Below, piece by piece: positions 26,928 through 34,789 of a DNA stretch of 55,376 bases; the stretch's first letter is position 1, and the number at the start of each line of letters is the position of its first letter. A model generated the notes under the pieces. It did no database searches. It was not told the origin of the DNA and was given only the letters and a program-made list of their open reading frames with translations. The stretch is from Eubacteriales bacterium. Lineage in GTDB: Bacteria > Bacillota > Clostridia > Lachnospirales > Lachnospiraceae. The translations under genes were made by a program, and so were the position numbers. Where the stretch lies: positions 1 through 55,376 of the forward strand of contig JAUNHB010000008.1 in NCBI GenBank assembly GCA_030524125.1. Direction: 5' to 3'.

Positions 26928-27608
26928 TTATTCTGTTTTTTCCACAAACATCAGAGCAAAGCTGATCAGCAGAAGCAGGCAGGAGCCCCAGATCACGCGG
27001 ACTCCGAAATGCAGCGACAGGTTGCCGCCGATCCCCGCGCCCAGGGCGAACAGGGCAATCACGCCGAAGTAATGCTTCACCTGCCGCAGCTGCTCCGGCT
27101 TTTTCTCCCTGCACCAGACGGACAAGGCCGCCATGCCGCTTCTCAGGTTGCCGATGCACATGGTGCTGGCATAGGAATAACCGCCCACCTTGCGGAACGC
27201 CTGTACCTGCATGGCGCAGGCAAAGGAGACCAGCGCCGTGGCAGCCATATTGAATGTTCCGGGCAGAAATCCCACAAGAAAAAGGATCAGGATCTCCAGC
27301 AGAAGGATCCCCTGTCTCCAGTGAAGCCTTTTCGCATACCGGTATCGTTCCGAAACGCGCTCTGCGACCAGCACTCCCGCAGCAAACGCCAGGATCGGGA
27401 TCAGATACCGAAGGGCGGTCCCCCACTGACCGGTCATGAAATTCTGACTCATGAGCACCACGTTTCCGGTCTGCGCATTAGAGAACACCTCTTCCCTTGT
27501 GTTGTAAGTATAAGCGTCCTGAAAGCCGCCTGACACTGCCAGAAACGCATTGTTGATAAACGCCTCCGACATCTGCTGCTGCCTTGTCAGACCTGAAAAA
27601 CGCTTCAT
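26928..27608 (-). CDS. YoaK/DUF1275 family membrane protein
   Basis: 226-residue DUF1275 (YoaK-type) membrane protein with about six helices. The family opening is visible (NNAFLAVSGGFQDAYTYNTR) together with SNAQTGNVVLMSQNF, a conserved Gly/Asn/Thr motif, and the later MCIGNLRSGMAAL repeat of it, indicating an internal duplication. Function of the family is unproven; transport has been suggested. Its ATGA overlaps the fumarase beta stop codon, so it is translationally coupled to fumarase. A dicarboxylate-linked role is a reasonable guess, not shown. Confidence 0.88.
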   Translation of the reverse strand: MKRFSGLTRQQQMSEAFINNAFLAVSGGFQDAYTYNTREEVFSNAQTGNVVLMSQNFMTGQWGTALRYLIPILAFAAGVLVAERVSERYRYAKRLHWRQGILLLEILILFLVGFLPGTFNMAATALVSFACAMQVQAFRKVGGYSYASTMCIGNLRSGMAALSVWCREKKPEQLRQVKHYFGVIALFALGAGIGGNLSLHFGVRVIWGSCLLLLISFALMFVEKTE

Positions 27609-28183
27609 TTCTCTTCGTTCCTTCCATGCGCTTTCAGATAAGCGGCGCGGCCTTCTTCGTAGAGATTCCGTCCTTCGCTGTCGATGATGACCACGAGGGG
27701 CATCTCCTCCACATAGAGCTTCCGGAGCGCCTCGGCTCCCAGATCTTCGTAGGCGATCAGCTCGCAGGTTTTGATACATTTGGCCAGCAGAGCCCCCGCG
27801 CCGCCGATGGCGCCGAAGTAGACGCCGCCGTATTGCTTCATGGCCTCCACCACCTCCGGGAGTCTCGCGCCTTTGCCGATCATGCCTCTGGCTCCCACGG
27901 ACATGAGCGTGGGCGCGTAAGCGTCCATACGTCCGCTGGTGGTGGGGCCCGCGCTTCCGATGACCTGACCGGGCTTCGCCGGGGTGGGCCCCACGTAATA
28001 GATCGTGGCGTCCGCCGGATCAAAGGGCAGCTCTTCTCCCCGCGCCAGCGCTTCGCACATGCGCTTGTGCCCCGCGTCTCTGGACGTGTAGATGGTTCCA
28101 GTCAACAGCACGCTGTCTCCCGCGTGCAGGGTGCGCGCCAGCTCTTCCGTGAGCGGCAGCTGGATCTTTTTTGGCATACTCAT
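27605..28183 (-). CDS. fumB: Class I fumarate hydratase, beta (C-terminal) subunit
   Basis: 192-residue small subunit of the two-subunit, oxygen-sensitive 4Fe-4S fumarase (or the closely related L(+)-tartrate dehydratase), interconverting malate and fumarate. Motifs: GDSVLLTGTIYTSRDAGHKRM-like opening, then YVGPTPAKPGQVIGSAGPTTSGRMD, a swivelling-domain signature. Starts one base after the alpha gene, with GGAGGTGA upstream. The fumarate reductase next door favours fumarase over tartrate dehydratase. Confidence 0.93.
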   Translation of the reverse strand: MSMPKKIQLPLTEELARTLHAGDSVLLTGTIYTSRDAGHKRMCEALARGEELPFDPADATIYYVGPTPAKPGQVIGSAGPTTSGRMDAYAPTLMSVGARGMIGKGARLPEVVEAMKQYGGVYFGAIGGAGALLAKCIKTCELIAYEDLGAEALRKLYVEEMPLVVIIDSEGRNLYEEGRAAYLKAHGRNEEK

Positions 28184-29026
28184 CTAAATCACCTCCGTTT
28201 TGTGGCGCGTCACATGGCAGTTGATGTTGACCGCGCAGGGCATTCCCGCAATGTGGGTGGGCATCGTCTCGATGTTCAGGCCGATGGCCGTAGTCCTGCC
28301 TCCGAAGCCCTGCGGCCCGATGCCAAGCCCGTTGATCCGCTCCAGCATTTCCCGCTCCAGATCCGCGTAGAACGGATCCGGGTGGGAGGAGTCCAGCGGC
28401 CGCATGAGCGCTTTTTTTGCCAGCAGCGCGCATTTGTCGAAAGTGCCTCCGATCCCTACGCCCACCACCATGGGCGGACATGGATTGGGGCCTGCGTTCT
28501 CCACCGTCTCGATGATAAAATCCTTGATCCCCTGAAGTCCCGCCGAAGGCTTGAACATGCGGATCGCGCTCATATTTTCGCTTCCGAAACCTTTTGGCCC
28601 CACGGTCACCCGGATCCGGTCGCCCGGCACGATCTCCGTGTAGAGCATGGCCGGAGTGTTGTCTCCGGTGTTGCCCCTGCGCACCGGATCGCCCACCACG
28701 GATTTCCGGAGATACCCTTTGTCGTAGCCTCTTCTCACGCCTTCGTCCACGGCAGCGGCCAGCTCTCCTCCGGTCAGATGGACGTCCTGTCCGATCTCCA
28801 GAAAGACGCAGGCCATGCCCGTGTCCTGACAGACCGGCACATTCTCCCGGTCCGCGATCCTGTAATTTTCGATGATGTTGTCCAGCACGCCCATGGCGAT
28901 CTGCCCGTCCTCACAGGCCCGGCAGCTCTCGATGGCGCACCTGACGTCCTCCGGCAGATGATTGTTCGCCTCGATGCAGAGCTTTTCAATCACATCCGTC
29001 AGACGGCTCACTTCGATTTCACGCAT
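28184..29026 (-). CDS. fumA: Class I fumarate hydratase, alpha (N-terminal) subunit
   Basis: 280-residue catalytic subunit of class I fumarase. It holds the cysteines for the 4Fe-4S cluster (VCQDTGMACVFLEIG near residue 62, ANPCPPMVVGVGIGG-like segment near residue 180, and the Cys in the INCHVTRH tail), plus the NTGDNTPAMLYTEIVPGD motif. Own promoter at 29071-29100; begins 101 bases after frdA, so it may be transcribed both alone and by read-through. Supplies fumarate for the FrdBA reductase encoded upstream. Confidence 0.94.
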   Translation of the reverse strand: MREIEVSRLTDVIEKLCIEANNHLPEDVRCAIESCRACEDGQIAMGVLDNIIENYRIADRENVPVCQDTGMACVFLEIGQDVHLTGGELAAAVDEGVRRGYDKGYLRKSVVGDPVRRGNTGDNTPAMLYTEIVPGDRIRVTVGPKGFGSENMSAIRMFKPSAGLQGIKDFIIETVENAGPNPCPPMVVGVGIGGTFDKCALLAKKALMRPLDSSHPDPFYADLEREMLERINGLGIGPQGFGGRTTAIGLNIETMPTHIAGMPCAVNINCHVTRHKTEVI

Positions 29027-29070
29027 AATGTTCCACCCCTTCGCTTCTGTCTGTTTTTCTTTGCATTCCT

Positions 29071-29100
29071 ATTCTATCACGCGCGGGCCGGTGCTGTAAA
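29071..29100 (-). promoter_or_regulatory. Internal promoter of fumAB
   Basis: Minus strand: TTTACA, 18 bases, TAGAAT, 45 bases before fumA. Between frdA and this promoter lie short GC palindromes (GCCCGCGCGGGC) that may slow transcription from upstream. Confidence 0.68.
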
Positions 29101-29127
29101 CCTGCACGCAGGCCCGCGCGGGCGTCT

Positions 29128-30729
29128 CTATCTTTCATGCCTTGCATATGCGGGAAGCAGAAGCGGCGATACGCCTCCTCCTTCCACGCCCGCCTGTTCC
29201 AGCGCTCTTGCATAATCTCTGACATGATCCGTATTCATGGATCCGATCCGGACGTCCTTTGCTCTTGCCGCTGCCGCCTTGCCCGCATTCCGTCCGAATA
29301 CGATAATGTCAAGCAACGAATTTCCCATCAGACGGTTCCTGCCGTGGATTCCTCCCACGGCCTCTCCTGCCACCAGAAGATTCGGGATCTCCTTTGTGAA
29401 TCCGTCGCCGCCGATCTCGAGACCGCCGTTCTGATAGTGAAGCGTCGGATAGACGAGAATCGGAAGCTTTCTCATATCGATGCCGTAGTTCAGATACATC
29501 CGGAGCATGGCGGGGATCCGCTTCTCGATGGTCCCCTCCCCGCCGATCCGCTCGATCATGGGCGTGTCCAGCCAGACGCCGCTTCCGATGGGAGTCGTCA
29601 CTCCTTTTCCCCTCTCGCTGCACTCGCGGATGATCGAAGCCGCCGACACGTCGCGGGTCTCCAACGGATGCATGAACGCTTCCCCTTCCCGGTTGACCAG
29701 CATCGCGCCGAGAGACCGCACCTTCTCCGTCACGAGCGCGCCGAAAATCTGGGACGGATAGGCTACCCCGGTGGGATGATACTGGATCGTGTCCTGATAG
29801 AGAAGCGGCGCGCCCGCCCGATACCCAAGGATCAGGCCGTCCGCCGTGGCTCCGTAGTGGTTGGACGTCGGGAAGCCCTGATAATGCATCCTGCCGGCGC
29901 CTCCGGTGGCGATGATCACGGTCTTCGCCCTCGCCACGAGGTAATCCCCCGTCTCCATATTCAGAAGCACGGCTCCCGCCGCCTGTCCTCTGTCGTCCTT
30001 GATGAGCTCCACCGCCGAGGTAAATTCCACGACCGGGATCTTCCGGTCCAGCACCTCGTCCCGCAGGTTTCTCATGATCTCGGCCCCGGAATAATCCTTG
30101 CAGGCATGCATCCTCTTTCTGGATGTGCCGCCTCCGTGGGTCGTGATCATATTTCCGTCCGGATCCTTGTCAAACATGACACCGAGACGGTTCAGCCACT
30201 GGATCGCGTCGGGCGCCTCCATGACCAGCCTTCGGAGAAGCTCCGGCCGCGCCGCAAAATGGCCGCCGCCGAACGCGTCCAGATAGTGCTGTACCGGCGA
30301 ATCGTTCTCCTTGTCCGCAGCCTGGATGCCGCCCTCCGCCATCATCGTGTTGGCGTCCCCGATCCGAAGCTTTGTGACGATCATCACGTCCGCCCCGGCT
30401 TCATGGGCCTCGATGGCCGCCGACGCGCCCGCGCCGCCTCCGCCGATGACCAGGACGTCCACATCATAGTCGATTTTATTAAGATCCACATCATCGGTGA
30501 GCAGGCGGCTGTTGGAATGGAGCAGCCGCACCAGCTCCTTCGGGGCCTTCTCCCCCTTGTTGGGGCCGATCCTGATCTCGTCAAACGCGTCCTCTCTGTA
30601 ATCCGGATGGAAAGCCTTCAGAAGCGCGTCCTTCTCTTCCGCCGTCATGCGGCGCGGCTCCATGCCCATACGCGCGTCTCTGGTCGCCTCCACCTTCTTC
30701 ACGGATTCCATCATTTCCGGTGTAAACAT
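29128..30729 (-). CDS. frdA: Soluble fumarate reductase flavoprotein subunit (FrdA/TfrA-like)
   Basis: 533-residue flavoprotein that would reduce fumarate to succinate. After an unusual N-terminal extension of about 85 residues comes the FAD-binding GGGGAGASAAIEAHEAG; other SdhA/FrdA marks are ATGGAGRMH, QYHPTG (active-site His/Thr), HYQNGGLEI and GGIHGRNRLMGNSLLD (catalytic Arg region). No secretion signal, so it acts in the cytosol. The cluster has no SdhC/D-type membrane anchor, hence no quinone link is expected; it resembles the soluble thiol:fumarate reductase TfrA in layout. Starts 11 bases after frdB, ribosome site AGGAGGG. Confidence 0.9.
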   Translation of the reverse strand: MFTPEMMESVKKVEATRDARMGMEPRRMTAEEKDALLKAFHPDYREDAFDEIRIGPNKGEKAPKELVRLLHSNSRLLTDDVDLNKIDYDVDVLVIGGGGAGASAAIEAHEAGADVMIVTKLRIGDANTMMAEGGIQAADKENDSPVQHYLDAFGGGHFAARPELLRRLVMEAPDAIQWLNRLGVMFDKDPDGNMITTHGGGTSRKRMHACKDYSGAEIMRNLRDEVLDRKIPVVEFTSAVELIKDDRGQAAGAVLLNMETGDYLVARAKTVIIATGGAGRMHYQGFPTSNHYGATADGLILGYRAGAPLLYQDTIQYHPTGVAYPSQIFGALVTEKVRSLGAMLVNREGEAFMHPLETRDVSAASIIRECSERGKGVTTPIGSGVWLDTPMIERIGGEGTIEKRIPAMLRMYLNYGIDMRKLPILVYPTLHYQNGGLEIGGDGFTKEIPNLLVAGEAVGGIHGRNRLMGNSLLDIIVFGRNAGKAAAARAKDVRIGSMNTDHVRDYARALEQAGVEGGGVSPLLLPAYARHER

Positions 30730-30740
30730 GGCTTTCCCTC

Positions 30741-31418
30741 CTATTTCTCAATGTCTCTTGTATTGTAAAGCTCCTGCATCTCGGTCAGCGGCTTCTGCAT
30801 GATCTGCTCGATCAGTTCATCATAATCGCCCTGATGGATCTCTTCCACCCGCCGGTTCAGATGCGCAGACTCCGGAGCGATGTATTTGCCGGTCAGCCTT
30901 CTGGCCAGCAGCCCGACCATCGGGTGGGAGATCTCCGCCGGACAGCGCACGGAGCAGCAGCCGCAGCTGACGCAGTCGAAGGATTCCTCCGCGCATTTCT
31001 CCAGCTCGCCTCTCTGGGCGTACGCGATATACTGCATGACATTCAGATCCATCGTACAGGCTTTCGTACAGGCGTTGCAGCCGATGCAGCTGTAAATCTC
31101 CGGATACAGCTCCATCATCACCTGCTGTCCCGGCTTCAGCCCGTTGATATCATAGAGACGCTTGTCCGTGGGGAAGAACGGAATGCTCGCCACATACATC
31201 CCTTCCTCCACCTGCGTCTGACAGGCCAGACAGGTCTTTAATTCATTCCTGCCCTTGATCCGGTAGATCGTGGCGCAGGCTCCGCAAAATCCGTGGCGGC
31301 AGCCGCAGCCTCTCTTGAGCGTATAACCGGCGTACTCCATGGCGGTCATAATGGTCAGATCGGCGGGCACGCTGTATTTTTTACCGTAAAAATATACGTT
31401 TACCATATGTTCCATCAT
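30741..31418 (-). CDS. frdB: Fumarate reductase iron-sulfur subunit (FrdB/TfrB N-terminal-like)
   Basis: 225-residue iron-sulfur protein. Residues 1-75 form a plant-type 2Fe-2S domain (CGCRHGFCGAC and CLAC); residues about 105-165 bind two 4Fe-4S clusters (CIGCNACTKAC and CVSCGCCSVRCP). It would carry electrons to the FAD of FrdA. Archaeal TfrB adds a C-terminal HdrB-like CCG domain; here that part is missing but a separate HdrB is encoded at the other end of the cluster. Two adjacent ATG codons (31418 and 31415) are possible starts after AAAGGA. Confidence 0.88.
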   Translation of the reverse strand: MMEHMVNVYFYGKKYSVPADLTIMTAMEYAGYTLKRGCGCRHGFCGACATIYRIKGRNELKTCLACQTQVEEGMYVASIPFFPTDKRLYDINGLKPGQQVMMELYPEIYSCIGCNACTKACTMDLNVMQYIAYAQRGELEKCAEESFDCVSCGCCSVRCPAEISHPMVGLLARRLTGKYIAPESAHLNRRVEEIHQGDYDELIEQIMQKPLTEMQELYNTRDIEK

Positions 31419-31485
31419 CGTTATCCTTTCCTTTCAACGCTGGGATCCGCCGCCTCACAGAAAGCACCCGGCGGCGGTCAGTCGG

Positions 31486-32340
31486 TCAGTATTCCGCCGG
31501 AAGCTCGTCCAGCTCGTCGCAGCGGAACACCGGGCCGTCCTTGCAGACATATTTGGTTCCGATATTGCATCGTCCGCATTTGCCGATGCCGCATTTCATC
31601 CGCAGCTCCAGCGTCGTGTAGACCTGCTCCCTTGAAAATCCCAGCTCCTCCAGTCCCGCAAGCACAAATTTGATCATGATCGGCGGACCGCAGACCAGCG
31701 CGGTTTTGTCCGTGTCAAATCCGATCTCTTTTAAGTAGGACGGCACGAAACCCACATGGCCGTCCCAGCCTTCCTGCTCCCGGTCAATGGTCAGATAGAC
31801 GTTCACATTCTCCGCCTTCATCCAGACCTCCCGGATCTCCTTTAGCTGCACCAGATCGTCCGCCGAGCGGGAACCGTACAGAATGTCCACCGTCCCGTAA
31901 TCCGACCGGTTGTCCAGCACATAATTGATGACCGACCGAAGCGGCGCAAGCCCGATGCCTCCCGCTATGAACAGAAGATTTTTTCCCTTCAGCCGGTCCT
32001 CCACCGGAAAGTGATTGCCGTAGGGGCCGCGGACCGCGATCTCATCGCCCACTTCAAGGCTGTGCAGGCAGTCCGTCAGCATTCCGCATTTCTTGATGCT
32101 GAATTCCTGATATTCCTTGTTGGTCGGCGAGGATGTGATGGAAAACATCCCCTCGCTGACGCCGGGCACGCACACCATGGCGCACTGACCCGGCATATGC
32201 TCAAAAAGCTTTCCGCCTCCGGGCGCGTTGACCCGGAACGTCTTCACATCCGGCGTCTCCTGTCGGATATCCGTGATGATCCCCACCTGCGGGATCAGAA
32301 GATCCGGCGTGTAGTCTTTGTGACAGGTACATTCGCTCAT
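31486..32340 (-). CDS. flxA: FAD/NAD(P)H-binding oxidoreductase, FlxA/AsrB-like
   Basis: 284-residue cytosolic flavoprotein of the ferredoxin-NADP reductase fold, like AsrB and the FlxA subunit. Residues about 15-105 bind FAD (GMFSITSSPTNKE); 110-230 bind NAD(P)H (LLFIAGGIGLAPLRSVI and LVCGPPIMIKFV); the C-terminus holds a 2Fe-2S motif CGIGKCGRCNIG...C like dihydroorotate dehydrogenase electron-transfer subunits. It is the expected entry point for NADH electrons into the Hdr complex. Overlaps flxB by ATGA. Anaerobic sulfite reductase B is the alternative, but no AsrC gene is present. Confidence 0.87.
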   Translation of the reverse strand: MSECTCHKDYTPDLLIPQVGIITDIRQETPDVKTFRVNAPGGGKLFEHMPGQCAMVCVPGVSEGMFSITSSPTNKEYQEFSIKKCGMLTDCLHSLEVGDEIAVRGPYGNHFPVEDRLKGKNLLFIAGGIGLAPLRSVINYVLDNRSDYGTVDILYGSRSADDLVQLKEIREVWMKAENVNVYLTIDREQEGWDGHVGFVPSYLKEIGFDTDKTALVCGPPIMIKFVLAGLEELGFSREQVYTTLELRMKCGIGKCGRCNIGTKYVCKDGPVFRCDELDELPAEY

Positions 32341-33380
32341 GCTTCCGCGCCTCCTTCCTTCTCAAACGCTTTGACGACCTTGACGATATTCAGCGCGGAC
32401 GGACATTTCTCCACGCAGCGCCCGCATCCGACGCACGAATACATCCCGTCGTTGTTGGCCGGGAAATAGACCAGCTTATGCATAAAGCGCTGGCGGAATC
32501 TCTGCATCTGGCTGGTCCGGTTGTTTCCGTGCGCCATCATCGTAAAATCCGAGTACATGCAGGAGTCCCAGCAGCGGAATCTTTTGACGCCGTTTCCGGT
32601 ATCATAATCCCTGATGTCATAGCACTGACAGGTGGGGCAGACGAACGTGCAGGTCCCGCAGGCCAGACACGGCCTGTAAAGCTCCTCCCACAAAGATGAG
32701 CCAAATCTCTCCTCCACCGCATTCCCGTCCCAGCCGTCCAGCGAAAGCTCCATATACGGGAGCTCCCCGACGATCCGGCGGGTTTTCTCTTTTTCTTCCT
32801 CCAGCAGACTTTGCTCCTGCCCCGAAGCCTCCTCCAGAAGTCCTCCGAGCATAACGGTCAGCTGTTCTCCCTTCTCCGTCTGCGCCTTCCAGAGCAGATC
32901 GTCTCCCGCAAACCATACGGCCACATCCGCCGACGGCTCCGTACAGTCCACGCCGAACACCTTGCAAAAGCAGCTCTCCTCCGGCTCCCGGCAGGCCAGC
33001 GAGACGACCGTCCCGTGCTCCCGTCTGGCCGCGTAGAAGGAATCCGCCGGCTCCGCCAAAAACACCTGATCCAGCACGCGCACGCCCTGTACGTCGCAGG
33101 GCTTCATGCCAAATACGACAAATCTCTGTTCCTTCAAAGCCTCCGGCTCCACGGTCAGCCTCCGCCCTTCCTTCACACAGGTATAGAGCGTCTCGCTCTG
33201 CGGGAAGAACACATCTTTCGGCGACTTGACGCTTTTGAGCGTATCGAGGTCCACCTCCGCATCCTCCGTCCAGATCCCATAATTCACCTGCCCGGCCGTG
33301 CGGACCGGAAGATAAAGCTCCTGTTCTGCGGCGATCGCGCGGAATAATGCCGACAGATTTTCTCTTGCGATCTTATACAT
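32337..33380 (-). CDS. flxB: 4Fe-4S dicluster protein, FlxB/AsrA-like
   Basis: 347-residue iron-sulfur protein of the AsrA/FlxB type. The N-terminal two thirds have family features (VVFGMKPCDVQGVRVLD and SCFCKVFG). Near the C-terminus two 4Fe-4S motifs occur: CLACGTCTFVCPTCQC and CVGCGRCVEKCPS. It probably relays electrons between FlxA and the Hdr core. Starts three bases after flxC and overlaps flxA. Confidence 0.85.
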   Translation of the reverse strand: MYKIARENLSALFRAIAAEQELYLPVRTAGQVNYGIWTEDAEVDLDTLKSVKSPKDVFFPQSETLYTCVKEGRRLTVEPEALKEQRFVVFGMKPCDVQGVRVLDQVFLAEPADSFYAARREHGTVVSLACREPEESCFCKVFGVDCTEPSADVAVWFAGDDLLWKAQTEKGEQLTVMLGGLLEEASGQEQSLLEEEKEKTRRIVGELPYMELSLDGWDGNAVEERFGSSLWEELYRPCLACGTCTFVCPTCQCYDIRDYDTGNGVKRFRCWDSCMYSDFTMMAHGNNRTSQMQRFRQRFMHKLVYFPANNDGMYSCVGCGRCVEKCPSALNIVKVVKAFEKEGGAEA

Positions 33381-33383
33381 CCA

Positions 33384-34358
33384 TTATCCCCTTTCTCCCA
33401 CAATCCCGGGTTCCACATCTTCGATTGTATAGCTGGTCAGCGGCCCTTTGGACTCCGCGTCCGCTCCGGCCTGATACTCCCCGTAGAAGACGTCGATATC
33501 CTTGATGAACTTCCGGTTGAACAGATGAAGCGGAATCCCCTGAGGACAGACTCTGCTGCATTCCCCGCAGTCCGTACAGCGCCCCGCCACATGAAACGCG
33601 CGGATGATATGAAACATTTTCTCCTCAAAAGAATCCGAATTGGCCTTCTGGGCGCTGTCAAACTTCGTGCTGTCAAATACGCATTTCCTGCAGCTGCAGG
33701 CCGGACAGACATTGCGGCACGCGTTGCAGCGGATACATTTGCTGAGCTCCTTCTGAAAGAACGCGAACCGCTCCTCCGGGCTCATGGCCTCGATCCTCTC
33801 CACCTCGGCGAACCGGTCCGCATCCTGCGTCTCTTTGGACGTCCCCAGCTGTTCGTCAAAGATCCTGTGCTCCTTGCCCTTGCACACATGGCAGCGGGAC
33901 AGCATGGCGTCCTCATAGGAAATGCTTTTCTGCCCGTAGATCGTGTCGATGGACAGCGTCTTTTCGTCCTCCTCGATCCCGGCTCCGCGGATCGTGCGGA
34001 TCCCTTTGATCCCGTGCGCCCGGATCTTCTCCATATCCAGCTTTCCGCGACATCCCACGCCGATGATGTACGCCTTGTCCCGGTCCACCCGGTGCTCCTT
34101 CAAAAGCTGATTGAAGCTGTAGGTATCGCAGGGCTTCAGACAGACCAGCGTCTTTCCGTCAAGCTTCGACGCCTCGATCATATATTTACTTAGATTGGCC
34201 CCGCAGAATCCGTCGTACACAAAATCCCGCAGGCTTTCCTGCGTCTCAAAATACGCAGGCTCCGGATTCCACGGCATATCTCCGGCTCTCCAGCCCAGCA
34301 CTCTGTCCACTGTCCCGTCCGCCAGAAGCGCCGCAGCCCTCTCTCTTAGTTCCTGCAT
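33384..34358 (-). CDS. flxC: 4Fe-4S/FrhB-type iron-sulfur protein, FlxC-like
   Basis: 324-residue iron-sulfur protein. N-terminal region resembles the coenzyme F420 hydrogenase/dehydrogenase beta family (LVCLKPCDTYSFNQLL, GVGCRGKLD); C-terminal half has two 4Fe-4S motifs, CIRCNACRNVCPACSC and CTDCGECSRVCPQG, plus further Cys (RCHVCKG). Start at ATG 34358 preceded by GGAGG, overlapping mvhD by 13 bases; the longer open frame lies inside mvhD and is dropped. The FlxC assignment rests on gene order and domain make-up. Confidence 0.82.
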   Translation of the reverse strand: MQELRERAAALLADGTVDRVLGWRAGDMPWNPEPAYFETQESLRDFVYDGFCGANLSKYMIEASKLDGKTLVCLKPCDTYSFNQLLKEHRVDRDKAYIIGVGCRGKLDMEKIRAHGIKGIRTIRGAGIEEDEKTLSIDTIYGQKSISYEDAMLSRCHVCKGKEHRIFDEQLGTSKETQDADRFAEVERIEAMSPEERFAFFQKELSKCIRCNACRNVCPACSCRKCVFDSTKFDSAQKANSDSFEEKMFHIIRAFHVAGRCTDCGECSRVCPQGIPLHLFNRKFIKDIDVFYGEYQAGADAESKGPLTSYTIEDVEPGIVGERG

Positions 34359-34789
34359 CTTAAGTCCTCCAATCTCACGTTTCTGCCCAGAGAACGAACC
34401 TTCTCCACAAATTCGTTCATGGTCTGGGAGAACTTTACGCCTTCCGCGGCGGACACCCACTCCACGCGGGTCCGTCCGTTCTCGACTCCCAGATAATCCA
34501 GCATCGAGAACAACAGCGTCATACGCCTTCTGGCATAATAGTTTCCGGTGGAGTAATGGCAGTCGCCCGGGTGGCACCCGCACAGGATCACGCCGTCCGC
34601 CCCCTTCTCAAATGCGCGGAGGATAAACATGGGATTGACCCGGCAGGAGCACGGCACACGGATGATCTTCACATCCGCCGGATAGGACAGTCTGCTGCTC
34701 CCGGCCAGATCCGCGCCCGCGTAGCTGCACCAGTTGCAGCAGAAGGCCACAATCTTTGGCCTGAATGTTTCGTTGGTTTCTATCGACAT
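34346..34789 (-). CDS. mvhD: MvhD/FlxD-type 2Fe-2S electron transfer protein
   Basis: 147-residue MvhD-family protein that docks an electron donor module to HdrA. Cysteines for the 2Fe-2S cluster are visible: CCNWCSYAG, VPCSCRVNP, LCGCHPGDCHY. Start at ATG 34789, which overlaps the 3' end of hdrA by ten bases and so suggests coupled synthesis. In characterised complexes MvhD or FlxD bridges the hydrogenase or NADH-oxidising part and HdrA; that role fits here. Confidence 0.9.
   Translation of the reverse strand: MSIETNETFRPKIVAFCCNWCSYAGADLAGSSRLSYPADVKIIRVPCSCRVNPMFILRAFEKGADGVILCGCHPGDCHYSTGNYYARRRMTLLFSMLDYLGVENGRTRVEWVSAAEGVKFSQTMNEFVEKVRSLGRNVRLEDLRCRN

Noticed and set aside
27605-29026. 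FumAB as L(+)-tartrate dehydratase TtdAB
   Set aside because: Sequence cannot separate the two, but the adjacent fumarate reductase makes fumarase the more sensible call.
29128-30729. FrdA as L-aspartate oxidase (NadB)
   Set aside because: A dedicated FrdB-type iron-sulfur gene is directly upstream and no nadA or nadC is nearby.
31486-33380. FlxA/FlxB as anaerobic sulfite reductase AsrAB
   Set aside because: No AsrC siroheme subunit is present and the genes are embedded with HdrABC and MvhD, which fits the Flx arrangement better.
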